A DNA stretch of 64,000 bases from Rhodococcus antarcticus (GTDB taxonomy: Bacteria; Actinomycetota; Actinomycetes; Mycobacteriales; Mycobacteriaceae), in NCBI RefSeq assembly GCF_026153295.1, contig NZ_CP110615.1, positions 2,914,001 through 2,978,000 of the forward strand, written 5' to 3'. A model generated the notes under the pieces. It worked only from the letters and a program-made list of their open reading frames with translations. It ran no database searches and was not told the origin of the DNA. Each line of letters opens with the position of its first letter. The stretch's first letter is position 1. A program made the position numbers and the translations under genes. This document shows positions 46,192 to 56,461 of this stretch, piece after piece.

Positions 46192-47042
46192 GAAGTGGCC
46201 TCCGTGGTGTCGCGGTGGTCTAGCGTGTCCGGGTTGTCCGCGTTGTCGTCACTGGTGCCGAGGTAGGCCCGGATCACCTCCGGGTCGTTCTGCACCTCCG
46301 CAGGGGATCCGTCGGCGATGAGCCGGCCGAAGTCCAGCACCGTGACACGGTCGGAGATCGTCATGACGAGACCCATGTCGTGCTCCACCAGCAGCACCGA
46401 GATGCCCAGGGTGTCCCGCACGCTGGCGATGGCCGTGGCCATCTGGGCCGACTCGTCAGCGTTCATCCCGGCCACCGGCTCGTCCAGCAGCAGGATGTTC
46501 GGCTCCATCGCCAGCGCCCGACCCATCTCCACCCGCTTCTGGTCGCCGTAGGACAGCAGCCCGGCGGGTTGGCGCAGCACCTCGTGCAGCCCCAGGAAGT
46601 CCGCGATCTCCTCGATCCGCGTGGCGTGGCGGGCCCGCTCCTTCGTCGCGGTGCGGAAAGCGGTGCCGGTGGACAGGAAGCCCGCCCTGGTGAGGTGGTG
46701 ACGGCCCAGCATGAGGTTCTCGTGCACCGTCTGCGTCTTGGATAGCGCGATGTTCTGGAACGCACGTCCCACACCGAGGTTCGCGATCCGGTGCGGCCGC
46801 AACCCCGTGATGGTGCGCTCCCCGAGAGCGACGCTGCCCTCGGTGGCTGAGTAGACCCCGGAGATGACGTTGAAGCAGGTCGACTTCCCGGCCCCGTTCG
46901 GGCCGATCACGGCGTGGACGGAGCCGGGCTCGACGGTGAAGGAGACGTTGTTCAGCGCCGTCACCCCGGCGAACCGCACGGTGAGGCCCTGCACGCGCAG
47001 CGCCGGGACGGCCCGCTCGGTCGCGGCGGCAGTGTCGTTCAC
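46188..47042 (-). CDS. livG: Branched-chain amino-acid-type ABC ATPase (LivG)
   Basis: This is a 284-residue protein starting at GTG 47042, overlapping livF by 4 bases. Walker A is IGPNGAGKSTCFNVIS (about 46-61), the Q-loop is GRAFQNIALSKTQTV, and the signature region is LSYGDQKRVEMGRAL. The second signature residue is Y rather than G (LSYGDQ), which is normal for LivG. Walker B is NILLLDEPVAGMN, and the switch His is in LLVEHDMGLVM. The last 20 residues are an acidic tail. Confidence 0.92.
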   Translation of the reverse strand: MNDTAAATERAVPALRVQGLTVRFAGVTALNNVSFTVEPGSVHAVIGPNGAGKSTCFNVISGVYSATEGSVALGERTITGLRPHRIANLGVGRAFQNIALSKTQTVHENLMLGRHHLTRAGFLSTGTAFRTATKERARHATRIEEIADFLGLHEVLRQPAGLLSYGDQKRVEMGRALAMEPNILLLDEPVAGMNADESAQMATAIASVRDTLGISVLLVEHDMGLVMTISDRVTVLDFGRLIADGSPAEVQNDPEVIRAYLGTSDDNADNPDTLDHRDTTEATS

Positions 47043-47848
47043 GAGACCCACCGGCTCAGCCCACGCGGCGCGGAGCCGGGTACGGGAGACCCCGGTCGGC
47101 CATCCATCCCGGTGGCATCGGGCGAGGACTCCCCGAGGTAGAGGTGCCGAACAGCGTCGGTCCCCGCCAGCTCGTCGGCCGAACCCGACAGCGAGACCCG
47201 GCCGAGGTCGAGCACGTAGGCCAGGTCGGCCACGTCGAGAGCCATCGTGGCGTTCTGCTCCACCAGGAGCACCGAGACGCCACGGGAGTTGATGTCGCTG
47301 ATCACCCGGCCGATCTGACCGATGATGCGGGGCGCAAGACCGAGGGACGGCTCGTCCATCAGCAGGACCTCGGGCTCGGCCATCAGCGCACGCCCGATGG
47401 CGAGCATCTGCTGCTCGCCCCCGGACAGCAGCCCGGCCCGCCCCGACCGCCGGTCGGCGAGCACCGGGAACATCTCGAACACCTCGTCCTGCAGGCGCCC
47501 CCGGGACGAGCGCGAGGCGTTGCCCACCGATCCTGCGCGCAGGTTCTCCTCGACGGTCATCCGGCCGAAGATGCGGCGGCCCTCGGGGACCTGCACGACA
47601 CCGGACGTCACGATGGCGGCGGCGTCCCGCTTGAGCAGCGACCCGCCGTCGAGCTCCACGGTGCCGCTCGTCACCGCCCCGCGGTGCATCCGGAGGGTGC
47701 CCGAGATGGTCCTCAACAACGTCGACTTCCCCGCGCCGTTGCTGCCGAGCAGAGCGGCCACCTTGCCCTTGGGCAGGCTGAGGGTGACGCCCTGCAGCGC
47801 TCGCACCGCACCCCCGTAGGTGACGTGCAGGTCCTTGACCTCGAGCAT
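47039..47848 (-). CDS. livF: Branched-chain amino-acid-type ABC ATPase (LivF)
   Basis: This is a 269-residue protein and the first gene of the liv operon, starting at ATG 47848 with AGGGAG upstream. Walker A is LLGSNGAGKSTLLRTI (about 33-48), the signature is LLSGGEQQMLAIGRAL, Walker B is EVLLMDEPSLGLAP, and the switch region is LLVEQNATMALDVAD. The order livF-G-H-M-binding protein is unusual only in putting the binding protein last. The operon stands upstream of a leucine-type degradation operon on the same strand, which hints at a branched-chain substrate. Confidence 0.92.
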   Translation of the reverse strand: MLEVKDLHVTYGGAVRALQGVTLSLPKGKVAALLGSNGAGKSTLLRTISGTLRMHRGAVTSGTVELDGGSLLKRDAAAIVTSGVVQVPEGRRIFGRMTVEENLRAGSVGNASRSSRGRLQDEVFEMFPVLADRRSGRAGLLSGGEQQMLAIGRALMAEPEVLLMDEPSLGLAPRIIGQIGRVISDINSRGVSVLLVEQNATMALDVADLAYVLDLGRVSLSGSADELAGTDAVRHLYLGESSPDATGMDGRPGSPVPGSAPRGLSRWVS

Positions 47849-47868
47849 GGAACTCCCTGGCGTCGCGT

Positions 47869-47882
47869 CGACAACGTTGTCG
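47869..47882. promoter_or_regulatory. Perfect 14-bp palindrome upstream of livF
   Basis: CGACAACGTTGTCG is a perfect palindrome 21 bases upstream of the livF start, in promoter or leader position. It is a candidate operator for a TetR- or GntR-type repressor encoded elsewhere. Confidence 0.5.
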
Positions 47883-48028
47883 TCGCAATTTCTAGTGCAT
47901 GAGGACGCGTTTGGGTGGTTCTCGTGGTCTTCGAGACCCAACTGTGGCCTAACGACACCGCACAGCGTCACCTGCGCGCAGACACGGCCGACCCTCGCCA
48001 CTGACCGGCTGCGACGTGTCCTTTCCGG

Positions 48029-48261
48029 ATGTGTCTCGGAGCGCTGTGCTGCGCAGCACCCGAGCGGCTGGTCCTCGCCGCGACCCGGGAGCGGGAGGGT
48101 GCGCACCACGAGGACGGCAACCGGTACGCGAGCCTCGCGACCTTCTACGACGAGTACGCGAAGGACCCGTCCGACCGCGCCCTGCCCACCACCGAGGGCC
48201 CCACCGAGGACCCGACCGCGCCGTTGCGGGCCTGGAACGGCGACCCACCCCTGCTGAGCGC
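48029..48261 (+). pseudogene. Possible gene fragment of unknown family
   Basis: A frame opening at ATG 48029 has coding-like codon use (almost every third base G or C) and a natural-looking protein: LVLAATREREGAHHEDGNRY, then YDEYAKDPSDRALPTTEG and LRAWNGD. It has no clear ribosome-binding site. It runs without a stop into the antisense of the acetyltransferase gene, so the natural 3' end seems lost or frame-shifted; a TGA in the next frame lies at the expected end. I do not recognise the family. It could also be spurious. Confidence 0.3.
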
Positions 48262-48765
48262 TCAGCCGAGCTCTCCGCGCAGCAGCGAGAAGAGCACCAG
48301 GTCACGCCAGGTGCCGCCGCGCAGCTGGGCCCCGCGCAGCACGCCCTCGCGCCGGAACCCCACCTTCGCCAGGGCGCGCTGCTCGACCGCGTTGTCCACG
48401 TCCGTGCTGGCCTCCACGCGGTGCACGTCGGTGGTCGCGAACAGGTGTTCCACGAGCAGCCGCTGCGCCGTGGTGCCTAGACCGCGGCCCCGGTGCTCCT
48501 CGAGCAGCGTGATCCCGATGTTCAGGGCCACGCACGGGAACGACGGTCCGTGCGGCACCGGGTGCCAGCTCACCCGGCCGACGAGCACCCCGTCCTCGCG
48601 AACCGAGAGCCCCTGAGCACCTGCGGCCCCGGGCAGCGGCCGGGGGTCGGGGTCCACGTCGAACGGGTCCGGGGTGGCGCTGAGCTGGACGTCGTCCCCG
48701 GGCTGCGCGAGGCCCAGCACCAGGTGTGCAGGATTCCTCGCCTCCTGGGTCCAGGAATCACGCAC
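48262..48765 (-). CDS. GNAT-family N-acetyltransferase
   Basis: This is a 167-residue protein starting at GTG 48765. The acetyl-CoA-binding motif A is in NIGITLLEEHRGRGLGTTAQRLLVEHLF (about 85-112, with R/Q-x-x-G-x-G/A as HRGRGLG). It is followed by the RimJ/RimL-type VHRVEASTDVDNAVEQRALAKVGFRREGVLRGA. Members acetylate ribosomal protein N-termini or small molecules. The target cannot be told from sequence. It is the last gene before the gap to the liv operon and lies 14 bases downstream of the acyl-CoA dehydrogenase stop. Confidence 0.85.
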   Translation of the reverse strand: MRDSWTQEARNPAHLVLGLAQPGDDVQLSATPDPFDVDPDPRPLPGAAGAQGLSVREDGVLVGRVSWHPVPHGPSFPCVALNIGITLLEEHRGRGLGTTAQRLLVEHLFATTDVHRVEASTDVDNAVEQRALAKVGFRREGVLRGAQLRGGTWRDLVLFSLLRGELG

Positions 48766-48779
48766 AGGGGCCTCGTTCC

Positions 48780-49931
48780 TCAGAGGCCCAGGGACCGGGC
48801 GACGAGCATGAGCTGCACCTCGGTGGTGCCCTCGCCGATCTCCAGGATCTTGGAGTCCCGGTAGTGCCGGGCCACGACGTACTCGTTCATGAACCCGTAC
48901 CCGCCGTGCACCTGGCAGGCGTCGCGGGCGTTGTCCATGGCCGCCTCACCGGCGACGATCTTGGCGATGGAGGCCTCGGTCTTGAAGGGCAGGCCCGCGA
49001 TCATCCGCGCCGCGGCGTCGTAGTACGCGGTGCGGGCGGTGTGCGCCCGGGCCTGCATCCGCGCGATGGTGAACGCGATCGACTGGTTGGTCCCGATGGG
49101 CCGGCCGAACGCCTCGCGCTCCTTGGCGTACTTGACGCTCTCGTCCACGCAACCCTGGGCCACCCCGGTGCCGACCGCGGCGATGGCGATGCGGCCCTCG
49201 TCGAGGATGCGCAGGAACCCGGCGTAGCCGCGGCCGCGCTCGCCGAGCAGGTTCTCCTCCGGAACGCGGACGTCGTCCAGGGTCAGCGGGTGGGTGTCGG
49301 AGGCGTTCCAGCCGACCTTGTCGTAGGCCTTCTCCGCGGTGAACCCGGACGTGGGTACCGGCACGAGGAAGCTGCTGATCTCCGGGCGGTCCCCGGCGGT
49401 GCGGCCGGTGACGGCGGTGACGGTGACCAGGCGGGTGATGTCGGTACCGGAGTTGGTGATGAACTGCTTGCGCCCGTTGATGACCCACTCACCGCTGTCC
49501 AGCACGGCGGTGGTGCGGGTGCCCCCGGCGTCGCTGCCGGCCTGCGGCTCGGTGAGCCCGAACGCGCCGAGGGACTGCCCGGTGACCAGCTGCGGCAGCC
49601 ACTCGTCCTTCTGCGCCTGGGTGCCGAACCGGTGGACGGGCATCGCGCCGAGGCTGACCCCGGCCTCCAGCGTCATGGCCACGGACTGGTCGACCTTGGC
49701 CAGCTCCTCCAGGGCCAGGCACAGCGTGAAGTAGTCGCCCCCCATGCCGCCGACCTCCTCGGGGAACGGCAGCCCGAACAGCCCCATCTCCCCCATCTGC
49801 TTCACCACCTCGTAGGGGAACGTGTGGTCGTGGTCGTGCTGGTAGGAGACCGGGGCGACGACCTCCCGGGTGAACTCGCGGACCGTCGCGACGAGCTGGG
49901 TCTGCTCGTCGGTGAGCTGGGTGTCGAGCAT
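48780..49931 (-). CDS. Acyl-CoA dehydrogenase (FadE19-like)
   Basis: This is a 383-residue protein starting at ATG 49931, overlapping the HMG-CoA lyase stop by one base. FAD/acyl-CoA signatures are LGAFGLTEPQAGSDAGGTRTTA and QFITNSGTDITRLVTV. The C-terminal GGYGFMNEYVVARHYRDSKILEIGEGT carries the catalytic glutamate at the IGEGT position. True isovaleryl-CoA dehydrogenases have alanine there, so this is of the short/branched-chain (FadE19) type. It oxidises a branched or short acyl-CoA in the leucine or branched-chain pathway, consistent with its carboxylase and lyase partners. Confidence 0.92.
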   Translation of the reverse strand: MLDTQLTDEQTQLVATVREFTREVVAPVSYQHDHDHTFPYEVVKQMGEMGLFGLPFPEEVGGMGGDYFTLCLALEELAKVDQSVAMTLEAGVSLGAMPVHRFGTQAQKDEWLPQLVTGQSLGAFGLTEPQAGSDAGGTRTTAVLDSGEWVINGRKQFITNSGTDITRLVTVTAVTGRTAGDRPEISSFLVPVPTSGFTAEKAYDKVGWNASDTHPLTLDDVRVPEENLLGERGRGYAGFLRILDEGRIAIAAVGTGVAQGCVDESVKYAKEREAFGRPIGTNQSIAFTIARMQARAHTARTAYYDAAARMIAGLPFKTEASIAKIVAGEAAMDNARDACQVHGGYGFMNEYVVARHYRDSKILEIGEGTTEVQLMLVARSLGL

Positions 49932-50890
49932 CAGGACTCCTGCGGGGTGGGGACGGCGGGGGACAGGGCTGGTGGCGCGAGGGCGTTGACGACGCGCGAC
50001 GGGCTGGGGCGGCCGAGCTGGGTGGCCATCCACGCGCTGGTGGCGACCATGGCGTCGAGGTCGACGCCGGTGGAGATGCCGAGGTGGTGCAGCTGCCACA
50101 GCAGGTCCTCGGTGGCGAGGTTGCCGGTGGCCGACTCCGCGTAGGGACAGCCCCCGAGACCGCCGGCGGCGGAGTCGACGCAGCTCACGCCGTGCTGCAG
50201 CGCGACGAGGGTGTTGGCCAGGGCCTGCCCGTAGGTGTCGTGGAAGTGCACCGCGACGGCGTCGACCGGGACCACCAGCGCGTCGAGCACGGCGACGACG
50301 GAACCCGGGGTGGCCACGCCGATGGTGTCGCCGAGGCTGATCTCGCTCGCCCCCGCGTCGTGCAGGGCGGTGGCGACGCGCGCGACGACGGCCGGGTCGA
50401 CCGCCCCCTCCCACGGGTCGCCGAAGCACATGGAGACGTAGCCGCGCACGGCCAGGCCCTCCGCGCGGGCGGCGGTGGCGACCTCGGTGAGCGCGGCCAG
50501 GCTCTCGTCGAGGCTGCGGTTGAGGTTGCGGCGGGCGAACGTCTCGGTGGCGCTGGCGAACACGGCCACCTCGCGCACCCCGGCGGCCAGGGCCCGGTCG
50601 AGCCCGCGCCGGTTGGGCACCAGCACGGGCATCCGCACGCCGTCGGGCGCCGGCCCCAGCGCGTCCAGCAGCTCGGCGGCGTCGGCGAGCTGGGGCACCC
50701 ACTCCGGGCGCACGAAGCTCGTGGTCTCCACCGCGGTGTGCCCGGCGGCGACGAGGCGCTGCACGAGCTCGACCTTGACCGCGGTGGGCACCAGGGTCTT
50801 CTCGTTCTGCAGCCCGTCGCGGGCACCCACCTCGTACACGCGGACGCGGTCGGGCAGCCCGGTCGTCGGGGTGATCCCGTACTCAGGCAC
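49931..50890 (-). CDS. Hydroxymethylglutaryl-CoA lyase
   Basis: This is a 319-residue TIM-barrel protein starting at GTG 50890, overlapping the carboxylase alpha stop by 8 bases. It opens with [21 protein letters not shown], with the metal-binding Asp and catalytic Arg in VGARDGLQ. It has [13 protein letters not shown], then [15 protein letters not shown] with metal-ligand histidines, and [14 protein letters not shown] with the catalytic cysteine. It cleaves HMG-CoA to acetoacetate and acetyl-CoA, the last step of leucine catabolism. The methylglutaconyl-CoA hydratase of the pathway is not in the window. Confidence 0.93.
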   Translation of the reverse strand: MPEYGITPTTGLPDRVRVYEVGARDGLQNEKTLVPTAVKVELVQRLVAAGHTAVETTSFVRPEWVPQLADAAELLDALGPAPDGVRMPVLVPNRRGLDRALAAGVREVAVFASATETFARRNLNRSLDESLAALTEVATAARAEGLAVRGYVSMCFGDPWEGAVDPAVVARVATALHDAGASEISLGDTIGVATPGSVVAVLDALVVPVDAVAVHFHDTYGQALANTLVALQHGVSCVDSAAGGLGGCPYAESATGNLATEDLLWQLHHLGISTGVDLDAMVATSAWMATQLGRPSPSRVVNALAPPALSPAVPTPQES

Positions 50891-52840
50891 TCGGCTCGCC
50901 CCCCGTCGCAGCCTCGACGGTCGCGAGCAGCGCGTCGACCTTGACCTGCTGCCCGGCGCGGACGTCCAGGCTGGACACCACCCCGGCGTGCGGGGCCTTG
51001 ATGCCGTGCTCCATCTTCATGGCCTCGACCACGAGCAGCGGCTGGCCCGCGGCCACGGTGTCGCCCAGGGCCACGTGCACGGCGATCACGGTGCCGGGCA
51101 TGGGGCTGCGCAGCTCCGCACCGCCGGCGGCCGCGGACCGGGAGCGGTCGGCGGAGAGCTCGGTGACGGCCCACCCCGCCCCGTCGCGGCCGAGCCAGGT
51201 GGTGTCACCGTCCACGACGACCAGCCAGCGCTGGGTGCGCCCGTCCAGGGTCAGCAGCAGCTCACCCGGACCGGCCCCGGTGATCGAGCCGGCGCGCCAC
51301 TCCCTCCCACCGACCCGCACCTGACCGCCACGGATCTCGACGTCCCCGAGGTTGGTCGACCACCGCAGCGGCGCGTGCTCGCCGGCGCGCCACCCGCTCG
51401 GCGCGGACCACACGTCGTCCGCGCCACGGTGCACCTGGTGCATCCGTGCGTGCAGGGCGGCGGCGGCGAGCACGTCGTCGGTCGGCTCCGCGGCGGTGAG
51501 CGAGGCCAGCTCGCGCTCGATGAGCCCGGTGTCCAGCCGCCCGGCGCGCACGTCGTCGTTGCTGATTAGGCGGCGCAGGAACGCGACGTTGGTGCCCACC
51601 CCGAGCACGGCGGTGCCCGCGAGGGCCCGGTCCAGCCGCGCGAGCGCGGTGGCCCGGTCCGGACCGTGGGCGATGACCTTGGCCAGCATGGGGTCGTAGG
51701 CGGAGCCGGTGTCCGTGCCCTCGACCAGCCCGGAGTCCACCCGCACGCCCGCACCGGAGGGCTCGCGGACCAGCAGCGCGGTGCCGCCGGTGGGTAGGAA
51801 GTCCCGCGCCGGGTCCTCCGCGTACACCCTGGCCTCGACGGCGTGCCCGGTCAGGACCACGTCGGACTGGGTGAACGTGAGCTCGCCGCCCGCGGCCACC
51901 CGCACCTGCTCGGCCACCAGGTCCACCCCGGTGACGAGCTCGGTCACCGGGTGCTCCACCTGCAGCCGGGTGTTCATCTCCATGAAGAAGAACTCCTCCG
52001 GGGCGGCCGCGGCCACGATGAACTCCACCGTGCCGGCGCCGGAGTACCCGCAGGCCCGGGCGGTCTCGCACGCCGCGGCCCCGATCCGGGCGCGGGTGGC
52101 CTCGTCCAGCAGCGGCGACGGCGCCTCCTCGACGACCTTCTGGTGCCGGCGCTGCAGGGAGCACTCGCGCTCCCCGAGGTGCACCACGTGGCCGTGGCCG
52201 TCCGCGAGCACCTGGACCTCGATGTGCCGCGGGGTGAGCACGTAGCGCTCGAGGAACAGGGTGTCGTCGCCGAAGCTGGACGCAGCCTCGCGCCGGGCGG
52301 AGACCAGGGCCGCGGGCAGCTCGGCCGGGTCGCGCACCAGGTGCATGCCCTTCCCGCCGCCCCCGGCCGAGGGCTTCACCAGCACGGGGTAGCCCACCTC
52401 GGCCGCGGCGGCCACGAGGTCGTCGTCGGTCATGTCCGGCACCGACCGCCCGGGCACCACGGGGACCCCGGCCGCGCTGACGGTCGCCTTGGCGCTGATC
52501 TTGTCGCCCATGAGCTCGATGGCCGCCGACGACGGTCCGATGAACACCACCCCGGCGTCCTCGCAGGCGCGGGCGAAGGCGGCGTTCTCGGCCAGGAACC
52601 CGTACCCCGGGTGCACGGCCTGCGCCCCGGTGGCCGCCACCGCGGCGAGCACGTCGGAGATGCTGAGGTAGCTGCCGATGCGGACGGCGGTGTCGGCCTC
52701 GCGGACGTGCCGGGCTCCCGCGTCGGCGTCGGTGAAGATCGCGACGGAGGTGATGCCGAGCTCGCGCAGGGTGCGCTGGACGCGGCAGGCGATCTCGCCG
52801 CGGTTGGCCACCAGGACAGTGGTGAACAGGGACATCCCGC

Positions 52841-52844
<4 letters not shown>
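50883..52844 (-). CDS. Biotin-dependent acyl-CoA carboxylase alpha subunit (AccA1-like)
   Basis: This is a 653-residue protein. GTG at 52844 gives a GTGA overlap with the beta-subunit gene; ATG at 52835 is an alternative. The biotin carboxylase domain has [14 protein letters not shown] (ATP-grasp loop), [19 protein letters not shown], and [18 protein letters not shown]. After a linker domain, the biotinyl domain has [11 protein letters not shown] with the biotinylated lysine near residue 608. It pairs with the beta subunit to form a 3-methylcrotonyl-CoA or related acyl-CoA carboxylase. Confidence 0.94.
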
Positions 52845-54424
<1,580 letters not shown>

Positions 54425-54433
54425 GACGCTGAC

Positions 54434-54449
54434 GTTAGCAGACGTTAAC
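54434..54449. promoter_or_regulatory. Operator dyad 1 upstream of the carboxylase operon
   Basis: GTTAGC-AGAC-GTTAAC is a 6-4-6 inverted repeat 10 bases upstream of the carboxylase beta start codon. It matches the dyad at the TetR gene (55701-55716) in form GTTARC-N4-GYTAAC. Confidence 0.72.
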
Positions 54450-54457
54450 CTCGCGAT

Positions 54458-54473
54458 GTTAGCGATCGATAAC
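54458..54473. promoter_or_regulatory. Operator dyad 2 upstream of the carboxylase operon
   Basis: GTTAGC-GATC-GATAAC is a second copy of the same 6-4-6 dyad, 24 bases upstream of the first. It overlaps the end of the PIG-L remnant. Confidence 0.65.
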
Positions 54474-54679
54474 AGCAGCGGGGTCGAGGGTGTCGATGCC
54501 CGCCTCGCCCGAGGTCAGCAGCAGGTGCGCGACGGCCGTGTCCCGACCCGTCCACCGGGCAACGACCGACGACCGACGACCGACGACCGACGCCGCGCCG
54601 TGCTCGAGGTCGTCGGGGTGCGCAGCCACGCCAGCACGATGGTGATGTCGTCGGACAGCGGGGGCAGCGTGTCGTCCAC
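54459..54679 (-). pseudogene. PIG-L (LmbE) deacetylase N-terminal remnant, frameshifted and truncated
   Basis: On the minus strand, one frame reads VDDTLPPLSDDITIVLA and the next frame continues VAAHPDDLEHGAASVV, then [28 protein letters not shown] before a stop. Together these reconstruct the start of a PIG-L deacetylase: the zinc-binding AHPDD and the [12 protein letters not shown] region. A single missing base between ILA and VAAHPDD breaks the frame. A heptanucleotide repeat has inserted about 11 foreign residues (GRRSSVV units). Only about 75 of the usual 250 residues remain. The stop lies within operator dyad 2. Confidence 0.7.
54562..54592. repeat. Heptanucleotide tandem repeat (ACGACCG x 4.4)
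   Basis: ACGACCG is repeated four times exactly, plus three bases. It lies inside the PIG-L remnant and is not a multiple of three, so slippage here would change the frame. Confidence 0.9.
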
Positions 54680-54722
54680 GGCGACGACGACGCCAGCACC
54701 ACCCCCGTGGCACCATCGGCCG

Positions 54723-55652
54723 GTGCTCCTCGTCACCGGCGCCACCGGGTTCGTCGGCGCGGCCGTCGTCGCCCACCTGCACGCGCGCGGCCACCAGGTG
54801 CGCGCGCTCGTCCGCGACCCCGCCCGGGCCACCGTCCTGCCCGACGGCGTCGAGGTCGCCGTGGCCGACCTGACCGACGTCGACGCGCTCACCCGCGCGG
54901 TGGACGGCTGCGAGGGCGTCTTCCACCTGGCCGCGGCGGTCGGGTTGTCCGGCGCCGCGGTCCGCCAGATCAACGTCGGGGGCACCGCCAGGGTCGTCGA
55001 CGCCTGCCGTCGCGCCGGGGTCCGGCGGCTCGTCCACACCTCCAGCAGCGCTGCGATCTGCGTGGCCGACCCACACGGTCCGGGTGCGGTGGTCGACGAG
55101 GGCGCGGCCGGCGGGACGGCGCTGACCGACGCGTACTCGACGACGAAGGCCGAGGCCGAGGCGGTGGTCCTGGCCGCCGTGCACGACGGGCTCGACGCCG
55201 TCGTCGCGACCGTCGTCAGCGTCTACGGCCCCTCCCCGCGCGGCCCGCAGGGTTACAACACGCTCCTCGCGGCGGCGGCGCGGGGGGAGGTGGGCGACAT
55301 CGTCGACACGAGAGTGGGCTGGGTGCTGGCCGAGGACGTCGCGGCCGGGCAGCTCGACGCCTACGAGCAGGGCGAGGCGGGGCACCGCTACGTGCTGAGC
55401 GGGGAGGTCGCGTCCTTCCCCCGGCTGCTGAACACCTACTGCGGGCTGGTGGGCAGTCCGCACCGGGTGCACCCGGTGCCACAGGGCTCCGCGCTGACCG
55501 ACCCGCCACCGTTCGCCGAGCGCTCGGAGGTCTACGGACACCTCGGCGGCTACCGCGTAGTCGACGACGCCGCGCGCGCCCTGGGCTCCACGCCGCGCGG
55601 GCTCGACGAGGGCCTGGAGCTGACCGCCCGCTGGATGCGCACGCCCGGTTGA
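54723..55652 (+). CDS. NAD-dependent epimerase/dehydratase-family (extended SDR) protein
   Basis: This is a 309-residue protein starting at GTG 54723. The N-terminal dinucleotide-binding motif is LVTGATGFVGAAVVAHL (about 3-19). DLTDVDAL, GVFHLAAAVG and the catalytic YSTTK (Tyr and Lys of YxxxK, about 140) are present. It looks like a dihydroflavonol-4-reductase/cholesterol-dehydrogenase-type SDR. It has no obvious link to leucine degradation. It sits between the carboxylase promoter and tetR, on the same strand as tetR, next to the PIG-L remnant. Confidence 0.85.
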   Translation: MLLVTGATGFVGAAVVAHLHARGHQVRALVRDPARATVLPDGVEVAVADLTDVDALTRAVDGCEGVFHLAAAVGLSGAAVRQINVGGTARVVDACRRAGVRRLVHTSSSAAICVADPHGPGAVVDEGAAGGTALTDAYSTTKAEAEAVVLAAVHDGLDAVVATVVSVYGPSPRGPQGYNTLLAAAARGEVGDIVDTRVGWVLAEDVAAGQLDAYEQGEAGHRYVLSGEVASFPRLLNTYCGLVGSPHRVHPVPQGSALTDPPPFAERSEVYGHLGGYRVVDDAARALGSTPRGLDEGLELTARWMRTPG

Positions 55653-55700
55653 CCGATCGCACCCGACACGGCCGACCGGGGAGGACATCGATTGCGTGCA

Positions 55701-55716
55701 GTTAGCGACTGCTAAC
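55701..55716. promoter_or_regulatory. Operator dyad at the TetR gene start
   Basis: GTTAGC-GACT-GCTAAC is a perfect 6-4-6 inverted repeat ending 9 bases upstream of the tetR GTG. It is the best copy of the dyad also found twice before the carboxylase operon, pointing to autoregulation. Confidence 0.78.
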
Positions 55717-55725
55717 CTGGCGGGT

Positions 55726-56265
55726 GTGACGACCCCCCGGCGCGAGCAGCTGCTCGGGGTGGCCGCCGGGCTGATGGCCGAGCGCGGCTACCACGGGGTC
55801 AGCATCAACGACCTCGGCGCGGCCGCCGGCGTCAGCGGGCCGGCGCTGTACCGGCACTTCGCCAGCAAGCAGGCCGTGCTCGGTGAGATGCTCGTCGGCA
55901 TCAGCCAGCGGCTGCTCGACGGCGGCCGGGCGCGGCAGGGGGGTGGGATCGACGCGCTGCTCGGCTTCCACGTGGACTTCGCGCTCACCGAGCCCGAGCT
56001 CATCCGGGTCCAGGACCGCGACCTCGCCTCGACCACCGCCGAGGACCGCGCGAGGGTCCGCCGGCTGCAGCGCGCCTACATCGAGGTGTGGGTCGTCCAC
56101 CTCCGGGTGGTGCGGCCGGACCTCGACGAGGTGGTGGCCCGGGCGCGGGTGCAGGCGGTGTTCGGGCTGCTGAACTCCACGACGCACGCCGGGCGCGGGC
56201 TCGACCGGGCGCAGATGGGCACGCTCCTGCAGCAGCTCGGCTCGGCCGCCCTGCTCGCGCCCTGA
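55726..56265 (+). CDS. TetR-family regulator (probable repressor of the acyl-CoA degradation operon)
   Basis: This is a 179-residue protein. GTG at 55726 is the start that places the helix-turn-helix correctly and leaves the operator upstream. The HTH is VSINDLGAAAGVSGPALYRHFASKQAVLGEM (about 26-55). The ligand domain follows with no familiar motif. Its 6-4-6 operator lies at its own start and twice at the carboxylase promoter 1.3 kb away. It is similar in setting to TetR regulators of the FadE19/AccA1/AccD1 loci of mycobacteria. An acyl-CoA intermediate is the likely inducer. Confidence 0.87.
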   Translation: MTTPRREQLLGVAAGLMAERGYHGVSINDLGAAAGVSGPALYRHFASKQAVLGEMLVGISQRLLDGGRARQGGGIDALLGFHVDFALTEPELIRVQDRDLASTTAEDRARVRRLQRAYIEVWVVHLRVVRPDLDEVVARARVQAVFGLLNSTTHAGRGLDRAQMGTLLQQLGSAALLAP

Positions 56266-56461
56266 CCGTTGCGCCCCGTTCGGCGCACCCGCCCCCCCGC
56301 TCGGCCGGAGCGAGGTCGCGCTCTGGTCGTGTTCGGGTGACTGATCTCGACGTGCGTCGTGCTGGTGGAGCTGAACGCTTCCATGGCGCTCGATCGGCCT
56401 GTCGGCACGGTTGAGCAGAAACCCCTAGGCGGATCGCCCCGCCGACACCGTCGAACCGGGC

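Noticed and set aside
54562-54592. Heptanucleotide array considered as an origin-type iteron
   Set aside because: It is short, without DnaA-box-like sequence or AT-rich DNA nearby, and lies inside a degraded gene.
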